From: Rutidosis leptorrhynchoides
Taxonomy: Eukaryota > Streptophyta > Magnoliopsida > Asterales > Asteraceae
Direction: 5' to 3'
Assembly: GCF_046630445.1 (NCBI RefSeq)
Contig: NC_092333.1
Span: 710,442,001-710,506,000 of the forward strand
DNA: 64,000 nucleotides
Part shown: piece after piece, positions 24,021-36,995 of the stretch
Layout of the letters: the number at the start of each line of letters is the position of its first letter
How positions within the stretch are numbered: position 1 is the first letter of the stretch
Notes under the pieces: generated by a model
Seen by the model: the letters and a program-made list of their open reading frames with translations, nothing else
The model's database searches: none
What the model was told of the DNA's origin: nothing
Program-made: the position numbers and the translations under genes

Positions 24021-24549
24021 ATGGCCTCTACGAATCGACTAAGTTCCTCTGACTCCAAAGACAGCGTGACGGGAGCGCACCAACCAATCAACTACCATGA
24101 TTTCTTTAGAAAGTGGGGTTCGCGAAATACTTACCCTATGGAGAAATGAAGAAGGTACTCCATATCACGAGCTGAACTTACCACCTAACGTCGGAGTGCT
24201 CGATCCACTTACCGGCGAACCTGTTCGCAATACCGTTTTCGCTCTTTTCGCATGGATTTTCCGCCTCGAAGGTCGAGTCAATGTCGTTAAAGATAGTATT
24301 CATCCTCTACTCCCGAATTCTAATCAGATAGGATTATTAGAAGAAGTTAGAAGACTTCGAACTAAATATCAAGAATTGACAAACCTTACAGAAGAATGGG
24401 TAGAACTAATTCATAGACTCGAGCGCAAAGTGGAAACTTTGGAGGTGACGGTGTTCGATTTGGAAGCTAGGCTCGCATCTATTACGCAGGTACCACAAGC
24501 AGGACCAACACCAACAGCAACATCATTTCCATCACCTCAAGCTCCGTAA
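24021..24549 (+). pseudogene. Coiled-coil ORF of element C, frameshifted at its start
   Basis: An ATG at 24021 opens MASTNRLSSSDSKDSVTG and INYHDFFRKWGSRNTYP, but stops near 24150. The overlapping +1 frame (24097-24549) carries the rest: MEKxGTPYHELNLPPNVGVLD-type text (here EEGTPYHELNLPPNVGVLDPLTGEPV), FALFAWIFRLEGRVN, then a heptad-rich stretch (LLEEVRRLRTKYQELTNLTEEWVELIHRLERKVETLEV) predicted as coiled coil, and a Pro/Thr/Ala tail. No gag, protease or nucleic-acid-binding motif is seen. It sits about 390 bases after the primer-binding site, where gag would begin. A structural or RNA-packaging role is a guess. The 24097 start alone may be used; a one-base indel is more likely. Confidence 0.5.
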
Positions 24550-24628
24550 GCACCATAGACACCGAAGAGTATCGAGAATGATGAATTATGAAATATTAAT
24601 TCATTACTTTCTGTTCACGATTAAAAGA

Positions 24629-24633
<5 letters not shown>

Positions 24634-24671
<38 letters not shown>
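24634..24671. repeat. (TA)n microsatellite in C internal region
   Basis: Short TA tract between the coiled-coil ORF and the first leader motif copy. Confidence 0.85.
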
Positions 24672-24675
<4 letters not shown>

Positions 24676-24685
24676 GTATATCTCG

Positions 24686-24974
24686 AGATTGTAATAAAAA
24701 TTCTTTTCATATTAACTATGACGTGTGAATTTTTAACGAGTAGGTAATACCCGAGAAAGATAAAAGAAGCTTTAAAGGGCTTCTATCATAATCAATTCAC
24801 ATATGTTATCATTCACATCTTTCATCAACGATTTAACAATCGATATCTATAAATCCATGATTACAACTGAAGAAAATATATATGTAAGTATATTTTCATA
24901 AAGATTGTAATTAAAAATTCTTTTGTACAAACTGTTAATGGTGAAAATATTTTAACGGGTAGGTAATACCCTAG
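24686..24974 (+). repeat. Direct duplication of the leader motif in element C
   Basis: Two copies of a segment starting GATTGTAAT(T)AAAAATTCTTTT and ending with the leader motif: AACGAGTAGGTAATACCCGAG (24735-24755) and AACGGGTAGGTAATACCCTAG (24954-24974). The copies are about 218 bp apart. They correspond to the single hairpin motif before gag in elements A and B. Confidence 0.65.
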
Positions 24975-25354
24975 AAATATTTAGATTTCACATTAACAAG
25001 TTACACTGTACGTTCTTCCAATTTGATTCAACAGTCATTTACTATCCTATTTACATCCACAGATATACGTATCCGTTTACCGCAGAATAAACATTTTCAT
25101 TCAATTTCATATTTGGATTTTGACCTACCAGAATCCAACAAGTGGCATAATGAAGAAAACATTGGACAAAATAAAATTTGTTAGAAACAAACAATTGAAC
25201 TATGAGAAATTTTGTTAAGAAACCACGCTAACTGTTCCTAGCTAACTGATTACATTTATTTATCGTAATTTATTTATCACAATTTTAATTCTCGCAATTT
25301 TATTTATTGTCATTTAATTTCTGTTATTTATTTTACGCACTTTAAATATCGGGA

Positions 25355-25640
25355 CACGTATACAAGGTTTTGACATATCATATCGACGCATCTATATATA
25401 TTATTTGGAATCACCATAGACACTCTATATGCAGTAATGCTTGAGTTAGCTATACAGGGTTGAGGTTGATTCTATAATAATATATATACTTTGAGTTGTG
25501 ATCGAGTCTGAGACATGTACACGGGTCACGAGATGTATTAATTAAGATGTATTAATTAATTTGAATATTATATATTAAACTATATATATGAATTATTGGA
25601 CTGTTAACTGTGGACTATCGACTGTGGACTACCAACAGTG
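25355..25640 (+). repeat. Segment related to element B LTR inside element C
   Basis: ACCATAGACACTCTATATG, GAGTTAGCTATACAGGG and TTGAGGTTGATT occur in the same order and sense in B's LTR (complement of about 15836-16130). A less similar continuation has AACTGTGGAC. C's own LTR does not contain this block in the parts compared, so the internal region is chimeric. Confidence 0.6.
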
Positions 25641-26408
25641 GACAATTAAAAATGAATTAAAATATTGATTATAACATATGAAACTAAACAATTCTTTAAG
25701 TTTGCTACTTGATTTCATCTTAAACCTCATTTGTATCTTGACGATTACATTTTGCGTTCAAACCTTTCATGATTCTTGAAAACACCTCAAGCGAGAGGAT
25801 GAACCAACCGCACTTCATCTACGAAAGAAAAGATTGATGCACCTAAAAACATTCGGAACCTGTGTAAACATTTAAAACGTATCTGTGCTAACCCCTTTGG
25901 CATTGTTATTACCGAAAATAACTTTGCAATCCCTTTCCAAATTAGCCAATTTTGTCACAGCTCCAGCAAGTCAACTTCGACTTTTCATTCGGATCAGCCT
26001 TATTATAACCTTGATATATAAGTTTGTCTTTCGTCATCGTTACCGGGAAATCGTTTATATTCCACCACATTAGCGGTAAACTTATCAGCAATTTCATTGA
26101 TATCTGACTTTTCAAAGAATCATTATATTCATTGAAACCTTATCATATACTCATCCGTATCTTGTAACGAGAATTGCCATACCAATTACCGAGAATCAGC
26201 AATCAGTATTTTGAATCTTGCAGTGTTTCTACATCAATAGTTATATGTATACATATAACATTTATCTCTTAGAATTATGATCTTCCATTTTGAAATTCTG
26301 AAAAGCACCTAGTCTACGAATCAATACTCTAAATGTTGAAAAAGTTGAATACAGCACTAAAAAAAAATATGTACACGACCTTAACAGTCAAAGGTATAAA
26401 GATAAAGA

Positions 26409-26648
26409 ATGAGTGTGTTTGCAAAACTCAGAAAAGTTGGAACTGGAAAACGGATTAAGCAAACCATGAAGGAGGCTGTGGACAAATCACAAAGACTAAA
26501 CTTGCCCTCAAAGAATCCAAATGATTCAGTACTTGCTGAAGTCATTAATGAATACCTTGCTTCTGACTCTAAACCTTTACGAACAAATCTTTTTCATCAT
26601 CCTCTGATCTTAGATATTCTAAGATATCATCGTATCTTTCTTTATTAA
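26409..26648 (+). other. Small unrecognised ORF in element C
   Basis: 79 codons, basic N-terminal half (KLRKVGTGKRIKQTMKEAVDKSQRLNLPSKNPND) and hydrophobic end. No recognised domain and no counterpart in A or B. The surrounding 25690-27760 shows no other supported gene; it is decayed internal DNA of C. Coding status is doubtful. Confidence 0.25.
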
Positions 26649-27769
26649 TATCCTCAATATTTCTGAAGATATCTTCATAAATATTCTTGTCTGATATTAA
26701 TTATCTCTTCGCTCTATCTGTGTTATATTATAAAAGAAAACTGTTTTAGTTTCTAAATCTCTGAAAACTTTTGAATTATGAATGATTTTGAAGTAGTGTT
26801 GGAAATTGATGCATGAGTTAGTATAATATAATGACACTTGATCAATGTGATTATATTACAGTTAGTCATGCTGAGTTTCTAATGAAACGTGATGATTCAC
26901 AGACTATAACGTCATCATGTGCCATGTTACATGACTCTTACATTCGATCTAATCCCTAAACATATCAAGAAAGTATATTCTTGATAGTTCTATTCTCAGT
27001 GATTCTGGTAATTCGACAAATCAAATCGTGCTACTACCTTTCCTTTCTACCTTGTATATTACGATAATTCGAAACTCCATACTTACAAATTTTGGACCAT
27101 TACTCGCTCTACTAGAGGTCGAGAAGAGAATAGAAAGGCAAAGAGCTCCAAAATATAAGAGAAAATATAAAGCGCAATAACAACACGGAGGTTACAAACC
27201 GTGGATATTAATACGAATAGCAATATAAGGACACGGTATAATTAAGAATAGTATCACCCCAAGGTAATAGTAGAAGTAAACAGATTTTTCTGGTGGAAGT
27301 TTGAAAAGAAGGATGAAAGAAATGATAGTTAGAAAAATATTAAGGATTAGAACGGGATTAAGCATTTTCACAATCTTTTAGATGTATGAACTAAGAAAGA
27401 AAGTATAGGAATGATGAGAATAATGGAACGGAAGAGTTTAATTTATAATGGACATATCAGACAGAGTAATCGAGGCAGATCACCGTATTTAATTATAGAG
27501 ATCTTAATTCCCTTACTCGCCGAAGAATCAAATCTTTTAGATTTTGAAGATTATCTTTAAATCCCTTGAATTCAGGAATTCAACCATGACTAGTGAAAAG
27601 TTATGATGAAACTTGTCTATCTCATTTCACTATTTAGCGATAGCTTCATTCGTACGCTTCGAGTGATTAAATCATTTTATCTATATTATTCAGTAGTGAT
27701 AAAACTCTATTTAACAACTCAAATTCGTCATGAAAAACAATTTTATTATTAGCCATGACCACCTCACTC

Positions 27770-27805
27770 AAATTTCGGGACGAAATTTCTTTAACGGGTA
27801 GGTAC
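27770..27805 (+). promoter_or_regulatory. Hairpin and LTR-adjacent primer region of element C
   Basis: AAATTTCGGGACGAAATTT (27770-27788), a perfect inverted repeat identical to that after pol in B, is followed by AACGGGTAGGTAC (27793-27805), which abuts the 3' LTR. C has no pol, so its conservation here points to a cis function. Confidence 0.65.
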
Positions 27806-27983
27806 TGTGACGACCCGAAAATTTCCAACCAAATTTAAACTTAATCTTTATTTGATTCTGACACGATAAGCAATGTCTATTAAGTTGAGTCTCAAAAATT
27901 TTGAACGGTTTCATATATTCAATTGACCTTCGACTGTTCCCGACGATTCACGAACAACTAGTTATAAATAGTTATACATATAC

Positions 27984-28044
<61 letters not shown>

Positions 28045-29313
28045 GAAATATTATTTGATATAATATATGATTTAATTTTAGGAAATAAATATATAAAATA
28101 ATATGCGATGTAATGAAAACTACTATTATAAATATATAGATTTGTATATATATGTATATATAAATATTTCTTGTAAATATATAAAATTATATTAAATCTA
28201 ATTGTTTAAAAATATATAATATATTTATTTTAGTAGTTAAAACTTGCTATTTAAAACTGTTTGTATGTAGAAAGAGAATATATTAAAAATAATTGATTTC
28301 GAGCCTAATTAGTAAACGTCAGTGACACTCGGTTGATGTTTCGTTAGTTTTAATATAGTTATAATACATGTTCATGAATGATTAAGATAAAAGTTGGACT
28401 GTAAATTGATTACAAAGATTTTAGATTTGTTAAAAATATTTTTATATTTTTAAGTTTAAATATTAGTACTCCGTACACATAAATTGGAACAGAAAATAAA
28501 CAATTATCGAACCTTTTTGATCAGGTTTCAAACAGTTAATGAGTGAAATAATTAATTATATTTAATCTAAAAGTTTGGGATTTTTAGGAACATTTTTATA
28601 CGACAATTGTTTAGCAATGGACACGATATAGTTATCCGTGATAAAGTGTCGGTATTGTACAAACAAGATTGATGGCTGCCAACTATTCAATAATTGATAT
28701 TTGAGTTTTACTATTTGGTACTGTTTCCTTTATTGAATTCCATTCATCTGCATCTTATATATATATAACTATATATATAATACAAATACAATGCACATAC
28801 ATATACAACACTTACATATATGATCGATCACCACTTACTTTGATCATCTTCCAACTACAATCTTCACCGGACGCTCCTAACCTTACCACCCTAACCAATC
28901 ATAATATACCACCACCCTTCTTCTCTATAATAATATATATACATACATATGACCATCTGCAAACCGTCACCACCCTCTACTCCACAACACCACCATTTTA
29001 TCACCTTCATGCTCGACAACAACTACTACTTTCCATCACCATCGACCTCCACCCCAACAATCACCACTCTCTTCGTTAACCAAGAATCACTCGTCACTTT
29101 CACAACACTCGCAGCTGAGGACACCACCACTGCAGCCACCGTTGCTACTGTTACAGCCGCCATCACCACCACAAACACCACCTTCATAAAACCTACTTTC
29201 GAGTACCACAATACCATCATCGAAACCACTTCCATGTTTATGTTTCAAATCGATTAACCATCACTAACTAACCTCCATTACTACATGAAACTTCTTGTTC
29301 GATTAACACCCAT

Positions 29314-31191
29314 TGATAGTGCTCCAAATGAACATATATTTAGGCACAATATTCTTCCAATATGTAAAGCTTTTAGTTGCAATTGTTCTATTTTTATGTA
29401 ATATTCGTTTAAATAAATAAGTGCGAAGACAAAAGAAGAAAACGACGATTTGAAGACGCAAATGACCAAAAAGCTCAAATGAACAAGATATAATTCAAGT
29501 GGTTCCATTTATTGATAATAAACGTCTAAAAATCACAAGAGTACGAGTTGCGGAATGCAAAGTACAAGATATCTCCGTGTACGAAAGGACGTTCGAAAAT
29601 CCGGAACCAGGACATGAACCAACTATCAACGCGCGACGCAACGGAGCTAAAATTACAAGTCAACTATGCACATAAATATAATATAATATATAAATAGTTC
29701 TTAAAATTATATATATATTATATTATATATTAAAAACCGTCGGCAAACTAAAAAACAAAAGCATGTGAGCTGGATCATAGGGTCATGCGATCGCATGGCC
29801 AGAAGGCACAAAATCCATGTGATCGCATGGGCATCAGAATCTGGCCAAATGCTATAAATAGCCACGAATTCGGACGAGCTCAACACCTTTTTTTCATTTC
29901 CTTTCTTTCTGTAAACAATATAATATATATATTATTAATTTTAATTTTAATTTAAGTTAATAATAATAAGGTTATTGTAAGAATGTTTTACGGGTTTTAA
30001 GTCGAAATTCTGTCTGGGTAACGCTACGCGATTAATCACCACTGTAAGCTATGTTCTTCTTTTTTAAATTAATGTCTCGTAACTAAGTTATTATTATGCT
30101 TATTTGAGCCAAAGTAATCATGATGTTAGACTAAATATTAAGACGAGGTTTTTAGATTTTGTACCATAATTAGGGTTTGGACAAAAGACCGACACTTGTA
30201 GACATTGGACTATTGACTATTAATAGATAGGGGGTATTGTCTAAATTGAGCGATAACTCATTGGAACCTGTCGAACCTATCTTCAAATTAGTTAATCTAA
30301 TAATTATTAAAATGATTATGTATGTCCTATTTAGTGACGTTTATACGACATCTTTTACGATCGTTTAATTAATTATTCGGGTTGGGTAATTGATTATTCA
30401 TTCTGATCAAGTGGGTAAATTAATATTCATATCTCATTAAAACAGGGGTGGATTACATACAAGGATAATTGGTGTAATTGTTAACAAAGTATTAAAACCT
30501 TGGATTACGCGCAGTCGATAACCTAGTGTAATTATTAACAAAGTATTAAAACCTTGTTATAGTTCGAATCCCTAATTAGTTGGAATATTTGACTTCGGGA
30601 ATAAGGTTAATTTGACGAGCATTTTATAATTATGACCGATGGACTATTGTGGACAAAAAACCAAATAGGTATCAAATAATCCAGGACAAAAGACAATTAA
30701 CCCAGGTAATAAATTAAAATCAACACGTCGAACATCATGATTACGGAAGTTTAAATAAGCATAATACTTTTATTTCATATTTCATCGTACCTTTATTTAC
30801 TGTCATTTTAATTACTGCAATTTACTTTATCGCAATTTAAATTCTGTCATTTATATTATCGTCATTCATCTTTACGCTTAAAATATAAAATCGACAAACC
30901 GGTCATTAAACGGTAAAAACCCCCTTTTATAATAATATTACTATATATAATTATATATATTTTATATAATTATAGTTGTTAAAAATATAGCCTGAAACTT
31001 GGCTAGCTCCCTGTGGAACGAATCGGACTTACTAAAAACTACACTACTCTACGATTAGGTACACTGCCTATAAGTGTTGTAGCAAGGTTTAGGTATATCC
31101 CATCTAAATAAATAAATAAATAACTTGTGTAAAATTGTATCATTTCGCAGTAAAAATAATAACTATTTCGTATCCCTTCGCTTTAACATCA
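29314..31191 (+). repeat. Solo LTR T inside C's 3' LTR
   Basis: 1878 bp with ends TGATAGTGCTCC and TTTAACATCA and a perfect 5-bp target duplication cccat (29309-29313 and 31192-31196). No internal region is present, so it formed by LTR-LTR recombination. It has a TATA box (CTATAAATA, 29852-29860) preceded by two palindromic motifs. The 3' part with CTCCCTGTGGAACGAATCGG resembles Tat/Athila-side LTRs; lineage is tentative. Confidence 0.88.
29784..29830. promoter_or_regulatory. Pair of palindromes upstream of the TATA box in solo LTR T
   Basis: CATGCGATCGCATG (29784-29797) is a perfect palindrome and CCATGTGATCGCATGG (29815-29830) a one-mismatch copy. They end about 22 bases before the TATA box. 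Confidence 0.6.
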
Positions 31192-32909
31192 CCCATCAAA
31201 TCCGACACTCGACAACCATCACTTTTCAAAACCATCAACCTATTTCGTTGACAAACCCACACCATGACTATCTTCTTCTATAGATAATTTATTTAGCCTT
31301 TGTTTAAACTGTAAACCATCACCATGATCACCCTCTCCCTCTCATCATCTCCCTCTGTCTCTATATCTTCTTTTCTCACAGTAACCACGGGACCCACATA
31401 TTAGTTTCAGCCGTATACCGTTTCTGTTTACGTACCAAGAACTAACCCACAACAACCGTTAGTTTCTGCTCGAAGTTCCTGATTGAAACAATAAAGAACA
31501 TATGATAAGAGGAATAAGGTGTATGATCGTGATGATGAAGATAAGTATGATATTGATAATAAATAGTAATGGTGCTCGAAGACCTACTGCATCTCTTGTG
31601 AAATTGCACGCGTTAAATAGGTGATATTGGTGATGGTAACAGAGATTCAAGCCTCCTATAAACTGTACGATTTAGTGTTCTATTTTATTAAATTAGAGAT
31701 GAAGAAGGCGAATAGTTGAATTGATGAAGATTAGTGCGTATAAATATGATGATGGGGTATTGCTTCTGTCTCTCTTTTTCCTGACGACGGGAACCCACCA
31801 CAACATGGCTATAACCGATCTTATCTAAAAATCCTAAACGAATCCTTAATGGTTGATCATATTGGGCTTATTGAAATCAATTGATAAAAGTAACGGGTTA
31901 ACTAACTTTGGACTCATACTTGGGCCGTGATTTGATTATGGGGCCGAGATACTGTTGGGCCGTGTCTCTGTTATTGTTTTGGGCTGCTATTTCGTCTTTT
32001 TGGGTTGGGTCGGGAGATATGGAACTAGGATGAAGATATACGGGATATATAGTTTTAGTTAGAAGTTAAAACAGATAATAAGAAACAGAGGAATGGTTGG
32101 GTGTTTGGTGGGTGAATGAGAGGTCTTGGGTTCGAGCCTCGTCTGGGGCATCTTTGTTTAGAAAAGCTCCTTAGAGGGTATACACTCTTATTTTACTTAT
32201 TATTATTATTATTATTATTAGCTATTATTATGTTTATTATTATTATTATTATTATTCTTATGATTATTATTGTTATTGTTCTTATTAGTATTATAATTAT
32301 TATTATAAGTATCATAATTATTATTATTATTATTATCATAATTATAAGAATTATATCTATTAATATTATTACTATGAGTATTACTTATGATATTATTATT
32401 AATTTTAAAAAAAACTTTAATATTATTATCATTACGATGAAAAGATTTATTATTATTATCATCATGAAAATAATAGAAATTATTATTATTTTCGTAAATA
32501 TTAGTATTAGTATCTTTTTATAAATAATAAAATTGTTAATATTAACATAAGTATTATTATTTATATTATCATGAGTAATACTATTATGTAATTATTAAAA
32601 TCATTATCATAACAATCATTAACAGTAAAATTAATATTATTATCATTAATATCATTATTATTATCACTAATAGAATTATTAACATTAATATCTTTATTAA
32701 TAAAATTAAGTATTATAATTATTATTATTTTTACCATATTTAATATAATTTTAGTATTGTTAAAATTACTATTTTTAACAAACAAATGATATATATATAC
32801 ATATATATAAAGATACTTAATATATATGACATAACAAAATTAGTATATATACAAAATGAATATATAAAACATATACATATTAATAATATAAATATGATAT
32901 AACCAATAA

Positions 32910-32944
<35 letters not shown>

Positions 32945-33815
32945 CAATTACAAGTACATGGTTTAATATATATATATATATATATACACGAATGATATAG
33001 GTTCGTGAATCCGAGGTCAACCCTGCATTGTTCAATGTCGTCATATGTATTTTTACTACGAAATACAGTATTGTGAGTTTCATTTGCTCCCTTTTTAAAT
33101 GCTTTTGCAATATATATTTTTGGGACTGAGAATACATGCGCTTTTATAACTGTTTTACGAAATAGACACAAGTAATTGAAACTACATTATATGGGTGAAT
33201 GATCGAAGCCGAATATGCCCCTTTTTCTTGGTAGCCTAAGAATTAGTAAACCGATCTACTAATTGACGCGAATCCTAAAGATAGATCTATTGGGCCTAAC
33301 GAACCCCATCCAAAGTACCGGATGCTTTAGTACTTCGAATTCATTTTTATCATGTCTGGAGGATTTCCCGGAATGATAGGGGATATTCTTATATGAATCT
33401 TGTTAATGTCGGTTACCAGGTGTTCACCATATGAATGATTTTTGTCTCTATGCATGGAACGTATATTTATGAGAAATGAAAATGAAAATCTTGTGGTCTA
33501 TTAAAATGGTGGAAATGATTATTTATATTAAATTAATGAACTCACCAACCTTTTGGTTGACACTTTAAAGCATGTTTATTCTCAGGTATGAAAGAAATCT
33601 TCCGCTGTGCATTTGCTCATTTTAGAGATATTACTTGGAGTCATTCATGACATATTTCAAAAGACGTTGCATTCGAGTCGTTGAGTTCATCAAGATTATT
33701 ATTAAGTCAATTATAGATGGATATATTATGAAATGGTATGCATGCCGTCAACTTTCGATGAAATGAAAGTTTGTATTTTAAAAACGAATGCAATGTTTGT
33801 AAAATGTATCATATA

Positions 33816-33830
33816 GAGGTCAAGTACCTC
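33816..33830 (+). promoter_or_regulatory. Conserved LTR stem-loop (C 3' LTR; same in C 5' LTR, A and B)
   Basis: GAGGTCAAGTACCTC folds as a GAGGT/ACCTC stem. Copies are at 23560-23574 (C 5' LTR), 3624-3637 (A) and 14932-14945 (B), each preceded by CATATA or TCATATA and followed by GC-rich text, 50-75 bases before the LTR 3' end. Confidence 0.55.
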
Positions 33831-34604
33831 ACGATGTAACCAAATGTAATGTATTCGTCCAGATGGATTAGGACGGGTCCTTTCAACAGGAACCATCATA
33901 CTAATCATGTCACAAAGGCTAACACACAAACATCACCCAAGTGCCGTCTACAGAGACTCTGGCGGCTCGGCCAAACCATTAACCACCATATGATCAGACT
34001 TGGGCTTACCAGAAGTTCCTCCACCACCGTGTGTATATATATAATCCACACGCGACGGACGTGTCATTCACATATATATACACCCCTCGATTGTCTAGGC
34101 TACCACATGAGGAACCCAACCCGCAGGTTGATCTCTCCTACCGAGGCTACCACACAATAGGGACGCACTGGGCTCTAGCAGACAAGCATCAACTAACATG
34201 CAGTCATCATAACATACTAACTAACCACAATAGTAAGTATACCTAACAAGCATGATAATCATAATATAACATGCTACTCTATACTATATTCTCCAGTTAG
34301 TCCCACTCACCAATTACCAGCAACCAGCTCAGATAATCTACTACTGAGCGGCTTCTTTATCCTTATCACTTAAACATAAGGCAAATCAAGTTAGTTAATG
34401 TCCATTAACATCAAATAACACAGTACAGAAATTTTTGTATCAAAAAGCGTTCGCTAAAAATTTTTGCTTAACACTTATGCACTTTCAAAATTTATGCACT
34501 TTCAAAATTTATGCACTTTCAAAATTTACTTCTTGAACATCAAAATATAAACGGGCAGCATAACGGCTAAAAATCAACACTTAGTAAAATATTTCACTGT
34601 CAAA

Positions 34605-34774
34605 GACACTCGGTCGACTGTCATAGACAGTCGGCCGACTGTCTACACTCACTCGGTCGAGTGTCTAGTCACTCGGTCGATGGTCTCTCACAGACATACT
34701 CGGCCGTGGGTCATACATATTTGGTCGATGGTCGAGTCGGTCGGTCGAGTGTCAAGAGACACTCGGCCGACTGT
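34605..34774. repeat. Palindromic minisatellite in solo LTR D
   Basis: About eight imperfect units of the form ACTCGGTCGAGTGTC, with variants CGGCCG and CGGTCG at the centre. One unit, 34626-34643, is a perfect 18-base palindrome (GACAGTCGGCCGACTGTC). Units are irregularly spaced rather than strictly tandem. Confidence 0.75.
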
Positions 34775-35454
34775 GTTTATCTACAGAAGCTGAAGAACAA
34801 AGTGACGGGTTTCACCCAAAATCGACCAATTCTTGCTCTAGAGCTCGATTATGACCTCAAAATTGACCAAATCGAAGACACTAAATATGTAGAAACATAA
34901 ACCCACAAGATTTGGACTCAAACAACATCAAATCTAACCACTTTAACCCAAATTACTCACTTTGTAAAACTTTACTCAAAAACCCAATTTTCTCAACGAT
35001 TAAAGCATGAAAACTTGTGATTCTTACCTTGTTAGAATCGGTAAATCACAAAGAACACAAAGATGTAAAAGATTTTAGCTCAAGAATAAGGATTCAAGAT
35101 TAGGGTTTTGGTAGTTGGAAGAGATGAAGAACGAAGTGTTTGTGTGTGTGTGAATATTCTGGAAACCAAATCCAAAGAAGGCAGTCACTACACACTTAAG
35201 TGGAGTTATTTTCCACACTGTGCAACACACGGGTATTTATCAGTTATCTGATATCTTTCTTACATCATTTGGCAACCCAAATGAAGTCCAAATTAAATAA
35301 ACAAACCTGTTCTGTAACCCTTGTCACAAACTGGTCCTAACCACATCATTAAATAATAATAAACATTAAATAAAAATAAAAGCATATATAAACACAACAT
35401 ATACTTAAGGGCATTTTAGTAATCTTACAGCTAGGCCCGATCGAGGATGTTACA

Positions 35455-36995
35455 TGAACAAAAGTAATCTTATAGGTGTTGGGGTTTCTCATTCTGAGGT
35501 TGAGCATGTGGCTAACCGCATGGAATGTAGCATTGGCAGCCTCCCTTTTAATTATTTAAGAATGCCAATCGGTGCAAACACGAACAAACAGAATACATGG
35601 AAGCCTATAATCGATAAATTCACAAAAAGGCTATCGGATTGGAAAGCACGAACGATGTCATACGGGGGACGGTTAATTTTGCTAAAATTAGTTCTTAGTA
35701 GTCTTCCACTTTTCTTTTTCTCGCTGTTTCGGGCTCCCTCCAGCGTCATCAACCATCTCGAGAAAATGTGTCGTAAGTTTTTCTGGGGCGGGTCAAATGG
35801 GGAATCTAAACTTTTGTGGGTTAAATGGGATACAATTCTAATGCCATACGGAGATGGGGGGTCTTAACATTGGGTCACTCAAATCAAAAATTTGGCTTTG
35901 CTTAGGAAATGGTGGTGGCTCATTCGTAAGGAAAGCGACTCCCTTTGGGTCAATACAATCAAAAGTATATATGGGCGGGACGAGGGGTTGGGTCAAAATT
36001 ACTCTAATAATGGTACGAGGTTTCACACTGTCTGGAGAAATATTATTAAAATCCATAATGATCTGCTAAATGTGGGTATTGATTTTGAATCACTTTTTGA
36101 AAGAAATATTGGTGAAGGACATGACATTTGTTTTTGGAAGGATGTTTGGATTGATAATATGCAGCTCAAAGATAGGTTTCCTCGTCTCTTTCGGCTCGAG
36201 CTAAATCAGGATGCTTCGGTTCGAGAAAGGGTACAACTAAATGGGAATGCTAAGATTTTTACATAGCAATGGTCTAGGGAATTGTTGGGTAGAGTTACTG
36301 GTGAATTATCTAATCTGACGCGTATGATTGAGGAGTCCACAGGTCTTGGTCAAGGTAATGGTTCATGGTCCTTTAAGCTTGATACCTCTGGTAAATACAA
36401 GACAAAGGTTATGGCGTTGAAGATCAATGAAGTAATTCTTGCTGGAAACGGGTCGAATATCACTACAATCCGTAACAACTTGCTTCCTCGAAAGGTTAAT
36501 CTGTTTATTTGGCGTTCAAGATTAAAGCGGATTCCGGTTAGGGTTGAACTTGACAAACGCAGTATAGATCTTGATTCGATACTTTGTCCTATGTGTGGTG
36601 ATGATCCTGAGTCTGTAGAACATGCGTTATTCTCGTGTACAAAAGTCAAAGAAATTTGGAACGGGATTGCAAGATGGTGGCAATACAACATACCAACAAA
36701 CACTAATTTCGATTCCTTATTCTCAGACGATCTGGGAGCTGACTACCAGGATGCGCAAAAAGATATCTGGAAGTCAGTTATTTGGGTCACGGGGTATTTA
36801 ATTTGGAAAAACAGAAATCAACAAGTCTTTCATAATGATTCATGGGGTGTTTCGAAGGTTATAAACGAGATTCAAACTAAGTCTTTCGAGTGGGTGAATA
36901 ATCGTTCGAGAAAGTACAATCTCAACTGGCACGACTGGTCCCTACGTTCACATATATTGGTGTCGCAGAGTAACTTATGCTTTGATCCAGGATAA
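35455..36995 (+). pseudogene. LINE ORF2, RT C-terminal part and zinc-binding RT-associated domain
   Basis: Resumes with SNLIGVGVS, LPFNYLRMPIGAN and RLSDWKARTMSYGGRLILLKLVLSSLP, the RT thumb region. A frameshift near 35860 leads to LLRKWWWLIRKESDSLW and GEGHDICFWKDVW. A TAG near 36264 separates the last part (36282-36995), which holds the zf-RVT domain: LPRKVNLFIWRSRLKRIPV, then CPMCGDDPESVEHALFSC. At least three disabling changes; long inactive. Confidence 0.85.

Larger units (their letters stand above)
27806..33885 (+). repeat. 3' LTR of element C, enlarged by solo LTR T
   Basis: 6080 bp from TGTGACGACCCG to GTCCTTTCA. Removing solo LTR T and one target duplication leaves about 4.2 kb, probably the true LTR length of this family. 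The section 28230-29308 plus 31197-31745 is missing from the 5' LTR. It includes pyrimidine-rich DNA and a TATA-like run near 28757-28777. Short ORFs at 28840-29257 are low complexity and not called as genes. Confidence 0.85.

Noticed and set aside
28840..29257. His/Thr/Pro-rich ORFs in C's 3' LTR
   Set aside because: Composition follows CAC/ACC-rich DNA, the opposite strand is also open, and there are no recognisable motifs.
32116..33171. ORFs in C's 3' LTR matching those in the 5' LTR
   Set aside because: LTR duplicates of low-complexity sequence; no protein-like composition.
34609..34770. Repeats with regular palindromes, CRISPR-like at first sight
   Set aside because: Plant DNA, irregular spacing, diverged units and no cas genes; it is an LTR minisatellite.
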